A model generated the notes under the pieces. That model did not search any database. It had not been told where the DNA came from and saw nothing but the letters and a program-made list of their open reading frames with translations. A DNA stretch of 64,000 nt from Allacma fusca (Eukaryota > Arthropoda > Collembola > Symphypleona > Sminthuridae), in the NCBI GenBank assembly GCA_947179485.1, contig OX359248.1, forward strand, positions 58,042,386 through 58,106,385. The letters are read 5' to 3'. Shown here one piece after another: positions 9,812 through 22,848 of the stretch (within the stretch, counting starts at the first letter, position 1; each line of letters opens with the position of its first letter). The position numbers were made by a program, and so were the translations under genes.

Positions 9812-11307
9812 CATGAGTCATAGCAGGCAATCCCAAATATTGTACTGCACCTGACAGTCCCTTTCACTTTTGTTACTCGGCCTTTTGCCATAAATGCAAA
9901 GGCCCTTTCTCTTTTCCATACACTTGAATTTTGTCTCTTGAGGAGGTTACTCTGCCCAATTCACTCCTGAATAAACTTTTACTACGGTTTTTATACTTTG
10001 TTGAAATCAATTCATTTTACAAATTATTTCTTGATAATTCATCACAAAAAGCAACAGCGCAATTTGCAAATCATATGAGAACAGCGATGCATGGCCCGGA
10101 AACGTTCCAAGCTCATCGTGAAAATTCATTTTAGAGGTGCTGCGACGATTACAAGCTAGTTGGGGAAAATGCATATCGGGTAAATACAGCTCTGCGTGGC
10201 CCGGAAACGTTCCAAGCTCAACCTGAAACTTCGTTTGGTATGTGCTGGGACTGTTAACCGCAAGTTGGGTCAATTTTCTAATCAGGTAAATCCAGCTCCC
10301 TATGGCCCGGGAACGTTCTAACCTCACCTGACGTTTAGGTCACTTGTCAAGGTGTTTGACGAACTCGTCCCAATCTCTAAACTTTGTGAATACACACGGG
10401 CAGTCTGCTAAAGCTCAATTCTCGAATTTAAGACGCATCGAAAAACTAAACATGGCGATGAAAATGAGGTCTGGTTGCTATGGTCACTGTTTAACGTGTT
10501 TGCTGAGCTCATCCGAATCTCTTTAAACTTTGATATTACACTCAGGCAGTCTTCCAAAGCTCAATTCTCAAATTTGAGATGAATCTAAAAACTTTAAACA
10601 GCGATGAACATGAAGTGGCGTTTAGGACACTTTTTTTGGTGTTTGCCGAACTCTTCCGAATCTCCTTAAACTTTGTTAATACACTCGGGCAGTCTGCCAA
10701 AGCTCAATTCTCAAATTTTAGATGAATTGATAATTTTTGGAAAAAGCAATGAAAATGACGTGACGCTCAGGTCACTTTTTAAGGTGTTTACCGAACTCGA
10801 CCGAATCTCCTCAAGTTTTGGAATTACACTCTTGCAGGCTGCCAAAGCTCAATTCTCGAATTTCAGATGAATTGAAAAACTTTGGAAAAAGCGATGAAAA
10901 TGAATTGACGCCCACGTCACTTTTTAAGGTGTTTGCCGAACTCTTCCGAATCTCCTTAAACTTTGGTTATACACTCGGGCAGTCTGCCAAAGCTCAATTC
11001 TCAAATTTTAGATGAATTGATAATTTTTGGAAAAAGCAATGAAAATGACGTGACGCTCAGGTCACTTTTTAAGGTGTTTGACGAACTCGTCCGAATCTCC
11101 TCAAGTTTTGGGATTACACTCGGGCAGTCTCCCAAAGCTCAATTCGCGAATTTTATATGAATCAAAAAACTAAACAGCGATGAAAATGAGGTCTCGTTGC
11201 TGTAGTCACTGTTAAACGTGTTTGCTAAGCTCGTCCGAATCTGTTTAAACTTTGGTTATACACTCGGGCTGGCTGCCTAAGCTCAATTCTCGAATTTGAT
11301 ATGAATC
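9812..11307 (+). repeat. HOR unit 5: short B, 7 monomers, 1,496 bp
   Basis: B is 9812-10327 (Bb). Same a-b-a core as unit 4. From here the first trailing monomer switches to AATTCGCGAATT with GCTGTAGTCACTGTTAAACG, so unit 5 looks transitional between units 4 and 6. Confidence 0.93.
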
Positions 11308-12803
11308 CATGAGTCATAGCAGGCAATCCCAAATATTGTACTGCACCTGACAGTCCCTTTCACTTTTGTTACTCGGCCTTTTGCCATAACTGCAAAGGCC
11401 CTTTCTCTTTTCCATACACTTAAATTTTGTCTCTTGAGGAGGTTACTCTGCCCAATTCACTCCTGAATAAACTTTTACTACGGTTTTTATACTTTGTTGA
11501 AATCAATTCATTTTACAAATTATTTCTTGATAATTCATCACAAAAAGCAACAGCGCAATTTGCAAATCATATGAGAACAGCGATGCATGGCCCGGAAACG
11601 TTCCAAGCTCATCGTGAAAATTCATTTTAGAGGTGCTGCGACGATTACAAGCTAGTTGGGGAAAATGCATATCGGGTAAATACAGCTCTGCGTGGCCCGG
11701 AAACGTTCCAAGCTCAACCTGAAACTTCGTTTGGTATGTGCTGGGACTGTTAACAGCAAGTTGGGTCAATTTTCTAATCAGGTAAATCCAGCTCCCTATG
11801 GCCCGGGAACGTTCTAACCTCACCTGACGTTTAGGTCACTTGTCAAGGTGTTTGACGAACTCGTCCCAATCTCTAAACTTTGTGAATACACACGGGCAGT
11901 CTGCTAAAGCTCAATTCTCGAATTTAAGACGCATCGAAAAACTAAACATGGCGATGAAAATGAGGTCTGGTTGCTATGGTCACTGTTTAACGTGTTTGCT
12001 GAGCTCATCCGAATCTCTTTAAACTTTGATATTACACTCAGGCAGTCTTCCAAAGCTCAATTCTCAAATTTGAGATGAATCTAAAAACTTTAAACAGCGA
12101 TGAACATGAAGTGGCGTTTAGGACACTTTTTTTGGTGTTTGCCGAACTCTTCCGAATCTCCTTAAACTTTGTTAATACACTCGGGCAGTCTGCCAAAGCT
12201 CAATTCTCAAATTTTAGATGAATTGATAATTTTTGGAAAAAGCAATGAAAATGACGTGACGCTCAGGTCACTTTTTAAGGTGTTTACCGAACTCGACCGA
12301 ATCTCCTCAAGTTTTGGAATTACACTCTTGCAGGCTGCCAAAGCTCAATTCTCGAATTTCAGATGAATTGAAAAACTTTGGAAAAAGCGATGAAAATGAA
12401 TTGACGCCCACGTCACTTTTTAAGGTGTTTGCCGAACTCTTCCGAATCTCCTTAAACTTTGGTTATACACTCGGGCAGTCTGCCAAAGCTCAATTCTCAA
12501 ATTTTAGATGAATTGATAATTTTTGGAAAAAGCAATGAAAATGACGTGACGCTCAGGTCACTTTTTAAGGTGTTTACCGAACTCGTCCGAATCTCCTCAA
12601 GTTTTGGGATTACACTCGGGCAGTCTCCCAAAGCTCAATTCGCGAATTTTATATGAATCAAAAAACTAAACAGCGATGAAAATGAGGTCTCGTTGCTGTA
12701 GTCACTGTTAAACGTGTTTGCTAAGCTCGTCCGAATCTGTTTAAACTTTGGTTATACACTCGGGCTGGCTGCCTAAGCTCAATTCTCGAATTTGATATGA
12801 ATC
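11308..12803 (+). repeat. HOR unit 6: short B, 7 monomers, 1,496 bp
   Basis: B is 11308-11823, a mosaic with the Ba hairpin loop CATAACT but Bb downstream sites. CACTTAAATTTTG near 11418 is shared only with units 7 and 8. C2 ends TTAACAGC rather than TTAACCGC. Core order a-b-a. Confidence 0.93.
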
Positions 12804-14299
12804 CATGAGTCATAGCAGGCAATCCCAAATATTGTACTGCACCTGACAGTCCCTTTCACTTTTGTTACTCGGCCTTTTGCCATAACTGCAAAGGCCCTTT
12901 CTCTTTTCCATACACTTAAATTTTGTCTCTTGAGGAGGTTACTCTGCCCAATTCACTCCTGAATAAACTTTTACTACGGTTTTTATACTTTGTTGAAATC
13001 AATTCATTTTACAAATTATTTCTTGATAATTCATCACAAAAAGCAACAGCGCAATTTGCAAATCATATGAGAACAGCGATGCATGGCCCGGAAACGTTCC
13101 AAGCTCATCGTGAAAATTCATTTTAGAGGTGCTGCGACGATTACAAGCTAGTTGGGGAAAATGCATATCGGGTAAATACAGCTCTGCGTGGCCCGGAAAC
13201 GTTCCAAGCTCAACCTGAAACTTCGTTTGGTATGTGCTGGGACTGTTAACAGCAAGTTGGGTCAATTTTCTAATCAGGTAAATCCAGCTCCCTATGGCCC
13301 GGGAACGTTCTAACCTCACCTGACGTTTAGGTCACTTGTCAAGGTGTTTGACGAACTCGTCCCAATCTCTAAACTTTGTGAATACACACGGGCAGTCTGC
13401 TAAAGCTCAATTCTCGAATTTAAGACGCATCGAAAAACTAAACATGGCGATGAAAATGAGGTCTGGTTGCTATGGTCACTGTTTAACGTGTTTGCTGAGC
13501 TCATCCGAATCTCTTTAAACTTTGATATTACACTCAGGCAGTCTTCCAAAGCTCAATTCTCAAATTTGAGATGAATCTAAAAACTTTAAACAGCGATGAA
13601 CATGAAGTGGCGTTTAGGACACTTTTTTTGGTGTTTGCCGAACTCTTCCGAATCTCCTTAAACTTTGTTAATACACTCGGGCAGTCTGCCAAAGCTCAAT
13701 TCTCAAATTTTAGATGAATTGATAATTTTTGGAAAAAGCAATGAAAATGACGTGACGCTCAGGTCACTTTTTAAGGTGTTTACCGAACTCGACCGAATCT
13801 CCTCAAGTTTTGGAATTACACTCTTGCAGGCTGCCAAAGCTCAATTCTCGAATTTCAGATGAATTGAAAAACTTTGGAAAAAGCGATGAAAATGAATTGA
13901 CGCCCACGTCACTTTTTAAGGTGTTTGCCGAACTCTTCCGAATCTCCTTAAACTTTGGTTATACACTCGGGCAGTCTGCCAAAGCTCAATTCTCAAATTT
14001 TAGATGAATTGATAATTTTTGGAAAAAGCAATGAAAATGACGTGACGCTCAGGTCACTTTTTAAGGTGTTTGACGAACTCGTCCGAATCTCCTCAAGTTT
14101 TGGGATTACACTCGGGCAGTCTCCCAAAGCTCAATTCGCGAATTTTATATGAATCAAAAAACTAAACAGCGATGAAAATGAGGTCTCGTTGCTGTAGTCA
14201 CTGTTAAACGTGTTTGCTAAGCTCGTCCGAATCTGTTTAAACTTTGGTTATACACTCGGGCTGGCTGCCTAAGCTCAATTCTCGAATTTGATATGAATC
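12804..14299 (+). repeat. HOR unit 7: short B, 7 monomers, 1,496 bp
   Basis: B is 12804-13319, the same mosaic haplotype as unit 6, including CACTTAAATTTTG. The last a before the trailing pair (13955) has the usual sequence of the run. This copy is close to identical to units 6 and 8. Confidence 0.93.
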
Positions 14300-15795
14300 C
14301 ATGAGTCATAGCAGGCAATCCCAAATATTGTACTGCACCTGACAGTCCCTTTCACTTTTGTTACTCGGCCTTTTGCCATAACTGCAAAGGCCCTTTCTCT
14401 TTTCCATACACTTAAATTTTGTCTCTTGAGGAGGTTACTCTGCCCAATTCACTCCTGAATAAACTTTTACTACGGTTTTTATACTTTGTTGAAATCAATT
14501 CATTTTACAAATTATTTCTTGATAATTCATCACAAAAAGCAACAGCGCAATTTGCAAATCATATGAGAACAGCGATGCATGGCCCGGAAACGTTCCAAGC
14601 TCATCGTGAAAATTCATTTTAGAGGTGCTGCGACGATTACAAGCTAGTTGGGGAAAATGCATATCGGGTAAATACAGCTCTGCGTGGCCCGGAAACGTTC
14701 CAAGCTCAACCTGAAACTTCGTTTGGTATGTGCTGGGACTGTTAACAGCAAGTTGGGTCAATTTTCTAATCAGGTAAATCCAGCTCCCTATGGCCCGGGA
14801 ACGTTCTAACCTCACCTGACGTTTAGGTCACTTGTCAAGGTGTTTGACGAACTCGTCCCAATCTCTAAACTTTGTGAATACACACGGGCAGTCTGCTAAA
14901 GCTCAATTCTCGAATTTAAGACGCATCGAAAAACTAAACATGGCGATGAAAATGAGGTCTGGTTGCTATGGTCACTGTTTAACGTGTTTGCTGAGCTCAT
15001 CCGAATCTCTTTAAACTTTGATATTACACTCAGGCAGTCTTCCAAAGCTCAATTCTCAAATTTGAGATGAATCTAAAAACTTTAAACAGCGATGAACATG
15101 AAGTGGCGTTTAGGACACTTTTTTTGGTGTTTGCCGAACTCTTCCGAATCTCCTTAAACTTTGTTAATACACTCGGGCAGTCTGCCAAAGCTCAATTCTC
15201 AAATTTTAGATGAATTGATAATTTTTGGAAAAAGCAATGAAAATGACGTGACGCTCAGGTCACTTTTTAAGGTGTTTACCGAACTCGACCGAATCTCCTC
15301 AAGTTTTGGAATTACACTCTTGCAGGCTGCCAAAGCTCAATTCTCGAATTTCAGATGAATTGAAAAACTTTGGAAAAAGCGATGAAAATGAATTGACGCC
15401 CACGTCACTTTTTAAGGTGTTTGCCGAACTCTTCCGAATCTCCTTAAACTTTGGTTATACACTCGGGCAGTCTGCCAAAGCTCAATTCTCAAATTTTAGA
15501 TGAATTGATAATTTTTGGGAAAAGCAATGAAAATGACGTGACGCTCAGGTCACTTTTTAAGGTGTTTGACGAACTCGTCCGAATCTCCTCAAGTTTTGGG
15601 ATTACACTCGGGCAGTCTCCCAAAGCTCAATTCGCGAATTTTATATGAATCAAAAAACTAAACAGCGATGAAAATGAGGTCTCGTTGCTGTAGTCACTGT
15701 TAAACGTGTTTGCTAAGCTCGTCCGAATCTGTTTAAACTTTGGTTATACACTCGGGCTGGCTGCCTAAGCTCAATTCTCGAATTTGATATGAATC
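14300..15795 (+). repeat. HOR unit 8: short B, 7 monomers, 1,496 bp
   Basis: B is 14300-14815 with the CACTTAAATTTTG mark. Private change in the second a monomer near 15517 (TTTTTGGGAAAAGC). Otherwise identical in layout to units 6 and 7. Confidence 0.93.
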
Positions 15796-17291
15796 CATGA
15801 GTCATAGCAGGCAATCCCAAATATTGTACTGCACCTGACAGTCCCTTTCACTTTTGTTACTCGGCCTTTTGCCATAACTGCAAAGGCCCTTTCTCTTTTC
15901 CATACACTTGAATTTTGTCTCTTGAGGAGGTTACTCTGCCCAATTCACTCCTGAATAAACTTTTACTACGGTTTTTATACTTTGTTGAAATCAATTCATT
16001 TTACAAATTATTTCTTGATAATTCATCACAAAAAGCAACAGCGCAATTTGCAAATCATATGAGAACAGCGATGCATGGCCCGGAAACGTTCCAAGCTCAT
16101 CGTGAAAATTCATTTTAGAGGTGCTGCGACGATTACAAGCTAGTTGGGGAAAATGCATATCGGGTAAATACAGCTCTGCGTGGCCCGGAAACGTTCCAAG
16201 CTCAACCTGAAACTTCGTTTGGTATGTGCTGGGACTGTTAACAGCAAGTTGGGTCAATTTTCTAATCAGGTAAATCCAGCTCCCTATGGCCCGGGAACGT
16301 TCTAACCTCACCTGACGTTTAGGTCACTTGTCAAGGTGTTTGACGAACTCGTCCCAATCTCTAAACTTTGTGAATACACACGGGCAGTCTGCTAAAGCTC
16401 AATTCTCGAATTTAAGACGCATCGAAAAACTAAACATGGCGATGAAAATGAGGTCTGGTTGCTATGGTCACTGTTTAACGTGTTTGCTGAGCTCATCCGA
16501 ATCTCTTTAAACTTTGATATTACACTCAGGCAGTCTTCCAAAGCTCAATTCTCAAATTTGAGATGAATCTAAAAACTTTAAACAGCGATGAACATGAAGT
16601 GGCGTTTAGGACACTTTTTTTGGTGTTTGCCGAACTCTTCCGAATCTCCTTAAACTTTGTTAATACACTCGGGCAGTCTGCCAAAGCTCAATTCTCAAAT
16701 TTTAGATGAATTGATAATTTTTGGAAAAAGCAATGAAAATGACGTGACGCTCAGGTCACTTTTTAAGGTGTTTACCGAACTCGACCGAATCTCCTCAAGT
16801 TTTGGAATTACACTCTTGCAGGCTGCCAAAGCTCAATTCTCGAATTTCAGATGAATTGAAAAACTTTGGAAAAAGCGATGAAAATGAATTGACGCCCACG
16901 TCACTTTTTAAGGTGTTTGCCGAACTCTTCCGAATCTCCTTAAACTTTGGTTATACACTCGGGCAGTCTGCCAAAGCTCAATTCTCAAATTTTAGATGAA
17001 TTGATAATTTTTGGAAAAAGCAATGAAAATGACGTGACGCTCAGGTCACTTTTTAAGGTGTTTGACGAACTCGTCCGAATCTCCTCAAGTTTTGGGATTA
17101 CACTCGGGCAGTCTCCCAAAGCTCAATTCGCGAATTTTATATGAATCAAAAAACTAAACAGCGATGAAAATGAGGTCTCGTTGCTGTAGTCACTGTTAAA
17201 CGTGTTTGCTAAGCTCGTCCGAATCTGTTTAAACTTTGGTTATACACTCGGGCTGGCTGCCTAAGCTCAATTCTCGAATTTGATATGAATC
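15796..17291 (+). repeat. HOR unit 9: short B, 7 monomers, 1,496 bp
   Basis: B is 15796-16311, with loop CATAACT but CACTTGAATTTTG, so it lacks the mark of units 6-8. Last of the six-unit a-b-a run; the next unit changes both B form and core order. Confidence 0.93.
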
Positions 17292-18994
17292 CATGAGTCA
17301 TAGCAGGCAATCCCAAATATTGTACTGCACCTGACAGTCCCTTTCACTTTTGTTACTCGGCCTTTTGCCATAACTGCAAAGGCCCTTTCTCTTTTCCATA
17401 CACTTGAATTTTGTCTCTTGAGGAGGTTACTCTGCCCAATTCACTCCTGAATAAACTTTTACTACGGTTTTTATACTTTGTTGAAATCAATTCATTTTAC
17501 AAATCATTTCTTGATAATTCATCACAAAAAGCAACAGCGCAATTTGCAAATCATATGAGAACAGCGCTGCATGGCCCAGGAACGTTCCAAGCTCATCGTG
17601 AAAATTCATTTTAGAGGTGCTGCGACGATTACAAGCTAGTTGGGGAAAATGCATATCGGGTAAATACAGCTCTGCGTGGCCCGGAAACGTTCCAAGCTCA
17701 ACCTGAAACTTCGTTTGGTATGTGCTGGGACTGTTAACAGCAAGTTGGGTCAATTTTCTAATCAGGTAAATACATCTCTGTATGGCGCGGGAACGTTCTA
17801 ACGTCGACGGCAAACGTCGTTTGGGAGGTTTTGGGACTATTAAAAGCAACTGCGCAATTTGGACATCATGTGAATACACGTTGTATGGCCTGGAAATGTT
17901 CTATGCTCATCGTCAAACTTCGTTTGGAAGTTGTTTCGATGGTTTAAAGCAAGTTGGGGCAATTTTCTAATCAGGTAAATCCAGCTCCCTATGGCCCGGG
18001 AACGTGCTAACCTCACCTGACGTTTAGGTCACTTGTCAAGGTGTTTGACGAACTCGTCCCAATCTCTAAACTTTGTGAATACACACGGGCAGTCTGCTAA
18101 AGCTCAATTCTCGAATTTAAGACGCATCGAAAAACTAAACATGGCGATGAAAATGAGGTCTGGTTGCTATGGTCACTGTTTAACGTGTTTGCTGAGCTCA
18201 TCCGAATCTCTTTAAACTTTGATATTACACTCAGGCAGTCTTCCAAAGCTCAATTCTCAAATTTGAGATGAATCTAAAAACTTTAAACAGCGATGAACAT
18301 GAAGTGGCGTTTAGGACACTTTTTTTGGTGTTTGCCGAACTCTTCCGAATCTCCTTAAACTTTGGTAATACACTCGGGCAGTCTGCCAAAGCTCAATTCT
18401 CAAATTTTAGATGAATTGATAATTTTTGGAAAAAGCAATGAAAATGACGTGACGCTCAGGTCACTTTTTAAGGTGTTTACCGAACTCGACCGAATCTCAT
18501 CAAGTTTTGGAATTACACTCGGGCAGGCTGCCAAAGCTCAATTCTCGAATTTCAGATGAATTGAAAAACTGGAAAAAGCGATGAAAATGACGTGACGCTC
18601 AGTTCACTTTTTAAGGTGTTTGCTGAACTCGTCTGAATCTGCTTAAACTTTGGAAATAAACTCGGGCATTCTGCCAAAGCACAATTCTCGAATTTGAGAG
18701 GAATCGAAAAACTTTCGGAAAAGCGATGAAAATGAATTGACGCCCACGTCACTTTTTAAGGTGTTTGCCGAACTCGTCCGAATCTCCTCAAGTTTTGGGA
18801 TTACACTCGGGCTGTCTCCCAAAGCTCAATTCTCGAATTTTATATGAATCAAAAAACTAAACAGCGATGAAAATGAGGTCTCGTTGCTGTGGTCACTGTT
18901 TAACGTGTTTGCTAAGCTCGTCCGAATCTGTTTAAACTTTGGTTATACACTCGTACTGGCTGCCTAAGCTCAATTCTCGAATTTGATATGAATC
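17292..18994 (+). repeat. HOR unit 10: long B, 7 monomers, 1,703 bp
   Basis: B is 17292-18016, the only long form in the left 49 kb and of haplotype Ba. Core order is a-b-c with the 143-bp b subtype. TGGAAATGTTCTATGC near 17893 is a private loss of the AACGTT core in C4. The trailing monomer has GGGCTGTCTCCC, and the final one ACTCGTACTGG. Confidence 0.93.
17530..18016 (+). repeat. B block, right part: C-unit array, long form
   Basis: Five units: C1 17530-17633, C2 17634-17738, C3 17739-17844 (106 bp), C4 17845-17947 (103 bp) and partial C5 17948-18016. The extra C3/C4 material is exactly 209 bp longer than the short form. C4 opens like C1 (AGCAACTGCGCAATTTG) and C5 opens like C3. C3 contains the palindrome CGTCGACG. 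The long form also occurs in the B blocks starting at 49996, 51697, 54606, 56168, 57730, 59867, 61284 and 63421. Confidence 0.92.
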
Positions 18995-20488
18995 CATGAG
19001 TCATAGCAGGCAATCCCAAATATTGTACTGCACCTGACAGTCCCTTTCACTTTTGTTACTCGGCCTTTTGCCATAAATGCAAAGGCCCTTTCTCTTTTCC
19101 ATACACTTGAATTTTGTCTCTTGAGGAGGTTACTCTGCCCAATTCACTCCTGAATAAACTTTTACTACGGTTTTTATACTTTGTTGAAATCAATTCATTT
19201 TACAAATTATTTCTTGATAATTCATCACAAAAAGCAACAGCGCAATTTGCAAATCATATGAGAACAGCGATGCATGGCCCGGAAACGTTCCAAGCTCATC
19301 GTGAAAATTCATTTTAGAGGTGCTGCGACGATTACAAGCTAGTTGGGGAAAATGCATATCGGGTAAATACAGCTCTGCGTGGCCCGGAAACGTTCCAAGC
19401 TCAACCTGAAACTTCGTTTGGTATGTGCTGGGACTGTTAACCGCAAGTTGGGTCAATTTTCTAATCAGGTAAATCCAGCTCCCTATGGCCCGGGAACGTT
19501 CTAACCTCACCTGACGTTTAGGTCACTTGTCAAGGTGTTTGACGAACTCGTCCCAATCTCTAAACTTTGTGAATACACACGGGCAGTCTGCTAAAGCTCA
19601 ATTCTCGAATTTAAGACGCATCGAAAAACTAAACATGGCGATGAAAATGAGGTCTGGTTGCTATGGTCACTGTTTAACGTGTTTGCTGAGCTCATCCGAA
19701 TCTCTTTAAACTTTGATATTACACTCAGGCAGTCTTCCAAAGCTCAATTCTCAAATTTGAGATGAATCTAAAAACTTTAAACAGCGATGAACATGAAGTG
19801 GCGTTTAGGACACTTTTTTAGGTGTTTGCCGAACTCTTCCGAATCTCCTTAAACTTTGGTAATACACTCGGGCAGTCTGCCAAAGCTCAATTCTCAAATT
19901 TTAGATGAATTGATAATTTTTGGAAAAAGCAATGAAAATGACGTGACGCTCAGGTCACTTTTTAAGGTGTTTACCGAACTCGACCGAATCTCATCAAGTT
20001 TTGGAATTACACTCGGGCAGGCTGCCAAAGCTCAATTCTCGAATTTCAGATGAATTGAAAAACTGGAAAAAGCGATGAAAATGACGTGACGCTCAGTTCA
20101 CTTTTTAAGGTGTTTGCTGAACTCGTCTGAATCTGCTTAAACTTTGGAAATAAACTCGGGCATTCTGCCAAAGCACAATTCTCGAATTTGAGAGGAATCG
20201 AAAAACTTTCGGAAAAGCGATGAAAATGAATTGACGCCCACGTCACTTTTTAAGGTGTTTGCCGAACTCGTCCGAATCTCCTCAAGTTTTGGGATTACAC
20301 TCGGGCTGTCTCCCAAAGCTCAATTCTCGAATTTTATATGAATCAAAAAACTAAACAGCGATGAAAATGAGGTCTCGTTGCTGTGGTCACTGTTTAACGT
20401 GTTTGCTAAGCTCGTCCGAATCTGTTTAAACTTTGGTTATACACTCGGACTGGCTGCCTAAGCTCAATTCTCGAATTTGATATGAATC
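18995..20488 (+). repeat. HOR unit 11: short B, 7 monomers, 1,494 bp
   Basis: B is 18995-19510 (Bb). Core a-b-c with the 143-bp b subtype. CTCAGTTCACTT near 20091, at the end of b, is shared only with unit 10, linking the two by recent duplication of their monomer part although their B blocks differ. Confidence 0.92.
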
Positions 20489-22848
20489 CATGAGTCATAG
20501 CAGGCAATCCCAAATATTGTACTGCACCTGACAGTCCCTTTCACTTTTGTTACTCGGCCTTTTGCCATAAATGCAAAGGCCCTTTCTCTTTTCCATACAC
20601 TTGAATTTTGTCTCTTGAGGAGGTTACTCTGCCCAATTCACTCCTGAATAAACTTTTACTACGGTTTTTATACTTTGTTGAAATCAATTCATTTTACAAA
20701 TTATTTCTTGATAATTCATCACAAAAAGCAACAGCGCAATTTGCAAATCATATGAGAACAGCGATGCATGGCCCGGAAACGTTCCAAGCTCATCGTGAAA
20801 ATTCATTTTAGAGGTGCTGCGACGATTACAAGCTAGTTGGGGAAAATGCATATCGGGTAAATACAGCTCTGCGTGGCCCGGAAACGTTCCAAGCTCAACC
20901 TGAAACTTCGTTTGGTATGTGCTGGGACTGTTAACCGCAAGTTGGGTCAATTTTCTAATCAGGTAAATCCAGCTCCCTATGGCCCGGGAACGTTCTAACC
21001 TCACCTGACGTTTAGGTCACTTGTCAAGGTGTTTGACGAACTCGTCCCAATCTCTAAACTTTGTGAATACACACGGGCAGTCTGCTAAAGCTCAATTCTC
21101 GAATTTAAGACGCATCGAAAAACTAAACATGGCGATGAAAATGAGGTCTGGTTGCTATGGTCACTGTTTAACGTGTTTGCTGAGCTCATCCGAATCTCTT
21201 TAAACTTTGATATTACACTCAGGCAGTCTTTCAAAGCTCAATTCTCAAATTTGAGATGAATCTAAAAACTTTAAACAGCGATGAACATGAAGTGGCGTTT
21301 AGGACACTTTTTTAGGTGTTTGCCGAACTCTTCCGAATCTCCTTAAACTTTGGTAATACACTCGGGCAGTCTGCCAAAGCTCAATTCTCAAATTTTAGAT
21401 GAATTGATAATTTTTGGAAAAAGCAATGAAAATGACGTGACGCTCAGGTCACTTTTTAAGGTGTTTACCGAACTCGACCGAATCTCATCAAGTTTTGGAA
21501 TTACACTCGGGCAGGCTGCCAAAGCTCAATTCTCGAATTTCAGATGAATTGAAAAACTGGAAAAAGCGATGAAAATGACGTGACGCTCAGGTCACTTTTT
21601 AAGGTGTTTGCTGAACTCGTCTGAATCTGCTTAAACTTTGGAAATAAACTCGGGCATTCTGCCAAAGCACAATTCTCGAATTTGAGATGAATCTAAAAAC
21701 TTTAAACAGCGATGAACATGAAGTGGCGTTTAGGACACTTTTTTTGGTGTTTGCCGAACTCTTCCGAATCTCCTTAAACTTTGGTAATACACTCGGGCAG
21801 TCTGCCAAAGCTCAATTCTCAAATTTTAGATGAATTGATAATTTTTGGAAAAAGCAATGAAAATGACGTGACGCTCAGGTCACTTTTTAAGGTGTTTACC
21901 GAACTCGACCGAATCTCCTCAAGTTTTGGAATTACACTCTTGCAGGGTGCCAAAGCTCAATTCTCGAATTTCAGATGAATTGAAAAACTTTGGAAAAAGC
22001 GATGAAAATGACGTGACGCTCAGGTCACTTTTTAAGGTGTTTGCTGAACTCGTCTGAATCTGCTTAAACTTTGGAAATAAACTCGGGCATTCTGCCAAAG
22101 CACAATTCTCGAATTTGAGATGAATCGAAAAACTTTCGGAAAAGCGATGAAAATGAATTGACGCCCACGTCACTTTTTAAGGTGTTTGCCGAACTCTTCC
22201 GAATCTCCTTAAACTTTGGTAATACACTCGGGCAGTCTGCCAAAGCTCAATTCTCAAATTTTAGATGAATTGATAATTTTTGGAAAAAGCAATGAAAATG
22301 ACGTGACGCTCAGGTCACTTTTTAAGGTGTTTACCGAACTCGACCGAATCTCATCAAGTTTTGGAATTACACTCGGGCAGGCTGCCAAAGCTCAATTCTC
22401 GAATTTCAGATGAATTGAAAAACTGGAAAAAGCGATGAAAATGACGTGACGCTCAGGTCACTTTTGAAGGTGTTTGCTGAACTCGTCTGAATCTGCTTAA
22501 ACTTTGGAAATAAACTCGGGCATTCTGCCAAAGCACAATTCTCGAATTTGAGAGGAATCGAAAAACTTTCGGAAAAGCGATGAAAATGAATTGACGCCCA
22601 CGTCACTTTTTAAGGTGTTTGCCGAACTCGTCCGAATCTCCTCAAGTTTTGGGATTACACTCGGGCTGTCTCCCAAAGCTCAATTCTCGAATTTTATATG
22701 AATCAAAAAACTAAACAGCGATGAAAATGAGGTCTCGTTGCTGTGGTCACTGTTTAACGTGTTTGCTAAGCTCGTCCGAATCTGTTTAAACTTTGGTTAT
22801 ACACTCGGACTGGCTGCCTAAGCTCAATTCTCGAATTTGATATGAATC
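20489..22848 (+). repeat. HOR unit 12: short B, 13 monomers, 2,360 bp
   Basis: B is 20489-21004 (Bb). Three trimers with class a sites at 21350, 21781 and 22216; the first is 431 bp because it has both the short b and the c' monomer. Private GCAGGGTGCC near 21943, CAGTCTTTCAAAGC near 21224, and TTTTGAAGG near 22463 shared with units 13 and 14. Confidence 0.92.

Larger units (their letters stand above)
8316..17291. repeat. Homogeneous run of six 1,496-bp HOR units (a-b-a core)
   Basis: B blocks start at 8316, 9812, 11308, 12804, 14300 and 15796, exactly 1,496 bp apart. All share TTTGTTAATACAC in the first a and the a-b-a order. Units 20, 21 and 23-26 have the same 1,496-bp length but an a-b-c core, so equal length does not mean the same HOR type. 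Confidence 0.93.

Noticed and set aside
8316-17291. Exact 1,496-bp repetition as an assembly error
   Set aside because: Private variants separate individual units (for example near 8451, 9235 and 15517), so the copies are not one sequence pasted repeatedly. Miscounted copy number still cannot be excluded without spanning reads.
17905-17935. CENP-B box at CTTCGTTTGGAAGTTG in C4 and CTTCGTTTGGTATGTG in C2
   Set aside because: The spacing is off by one base in C4 and the CGGG part is absent in both.
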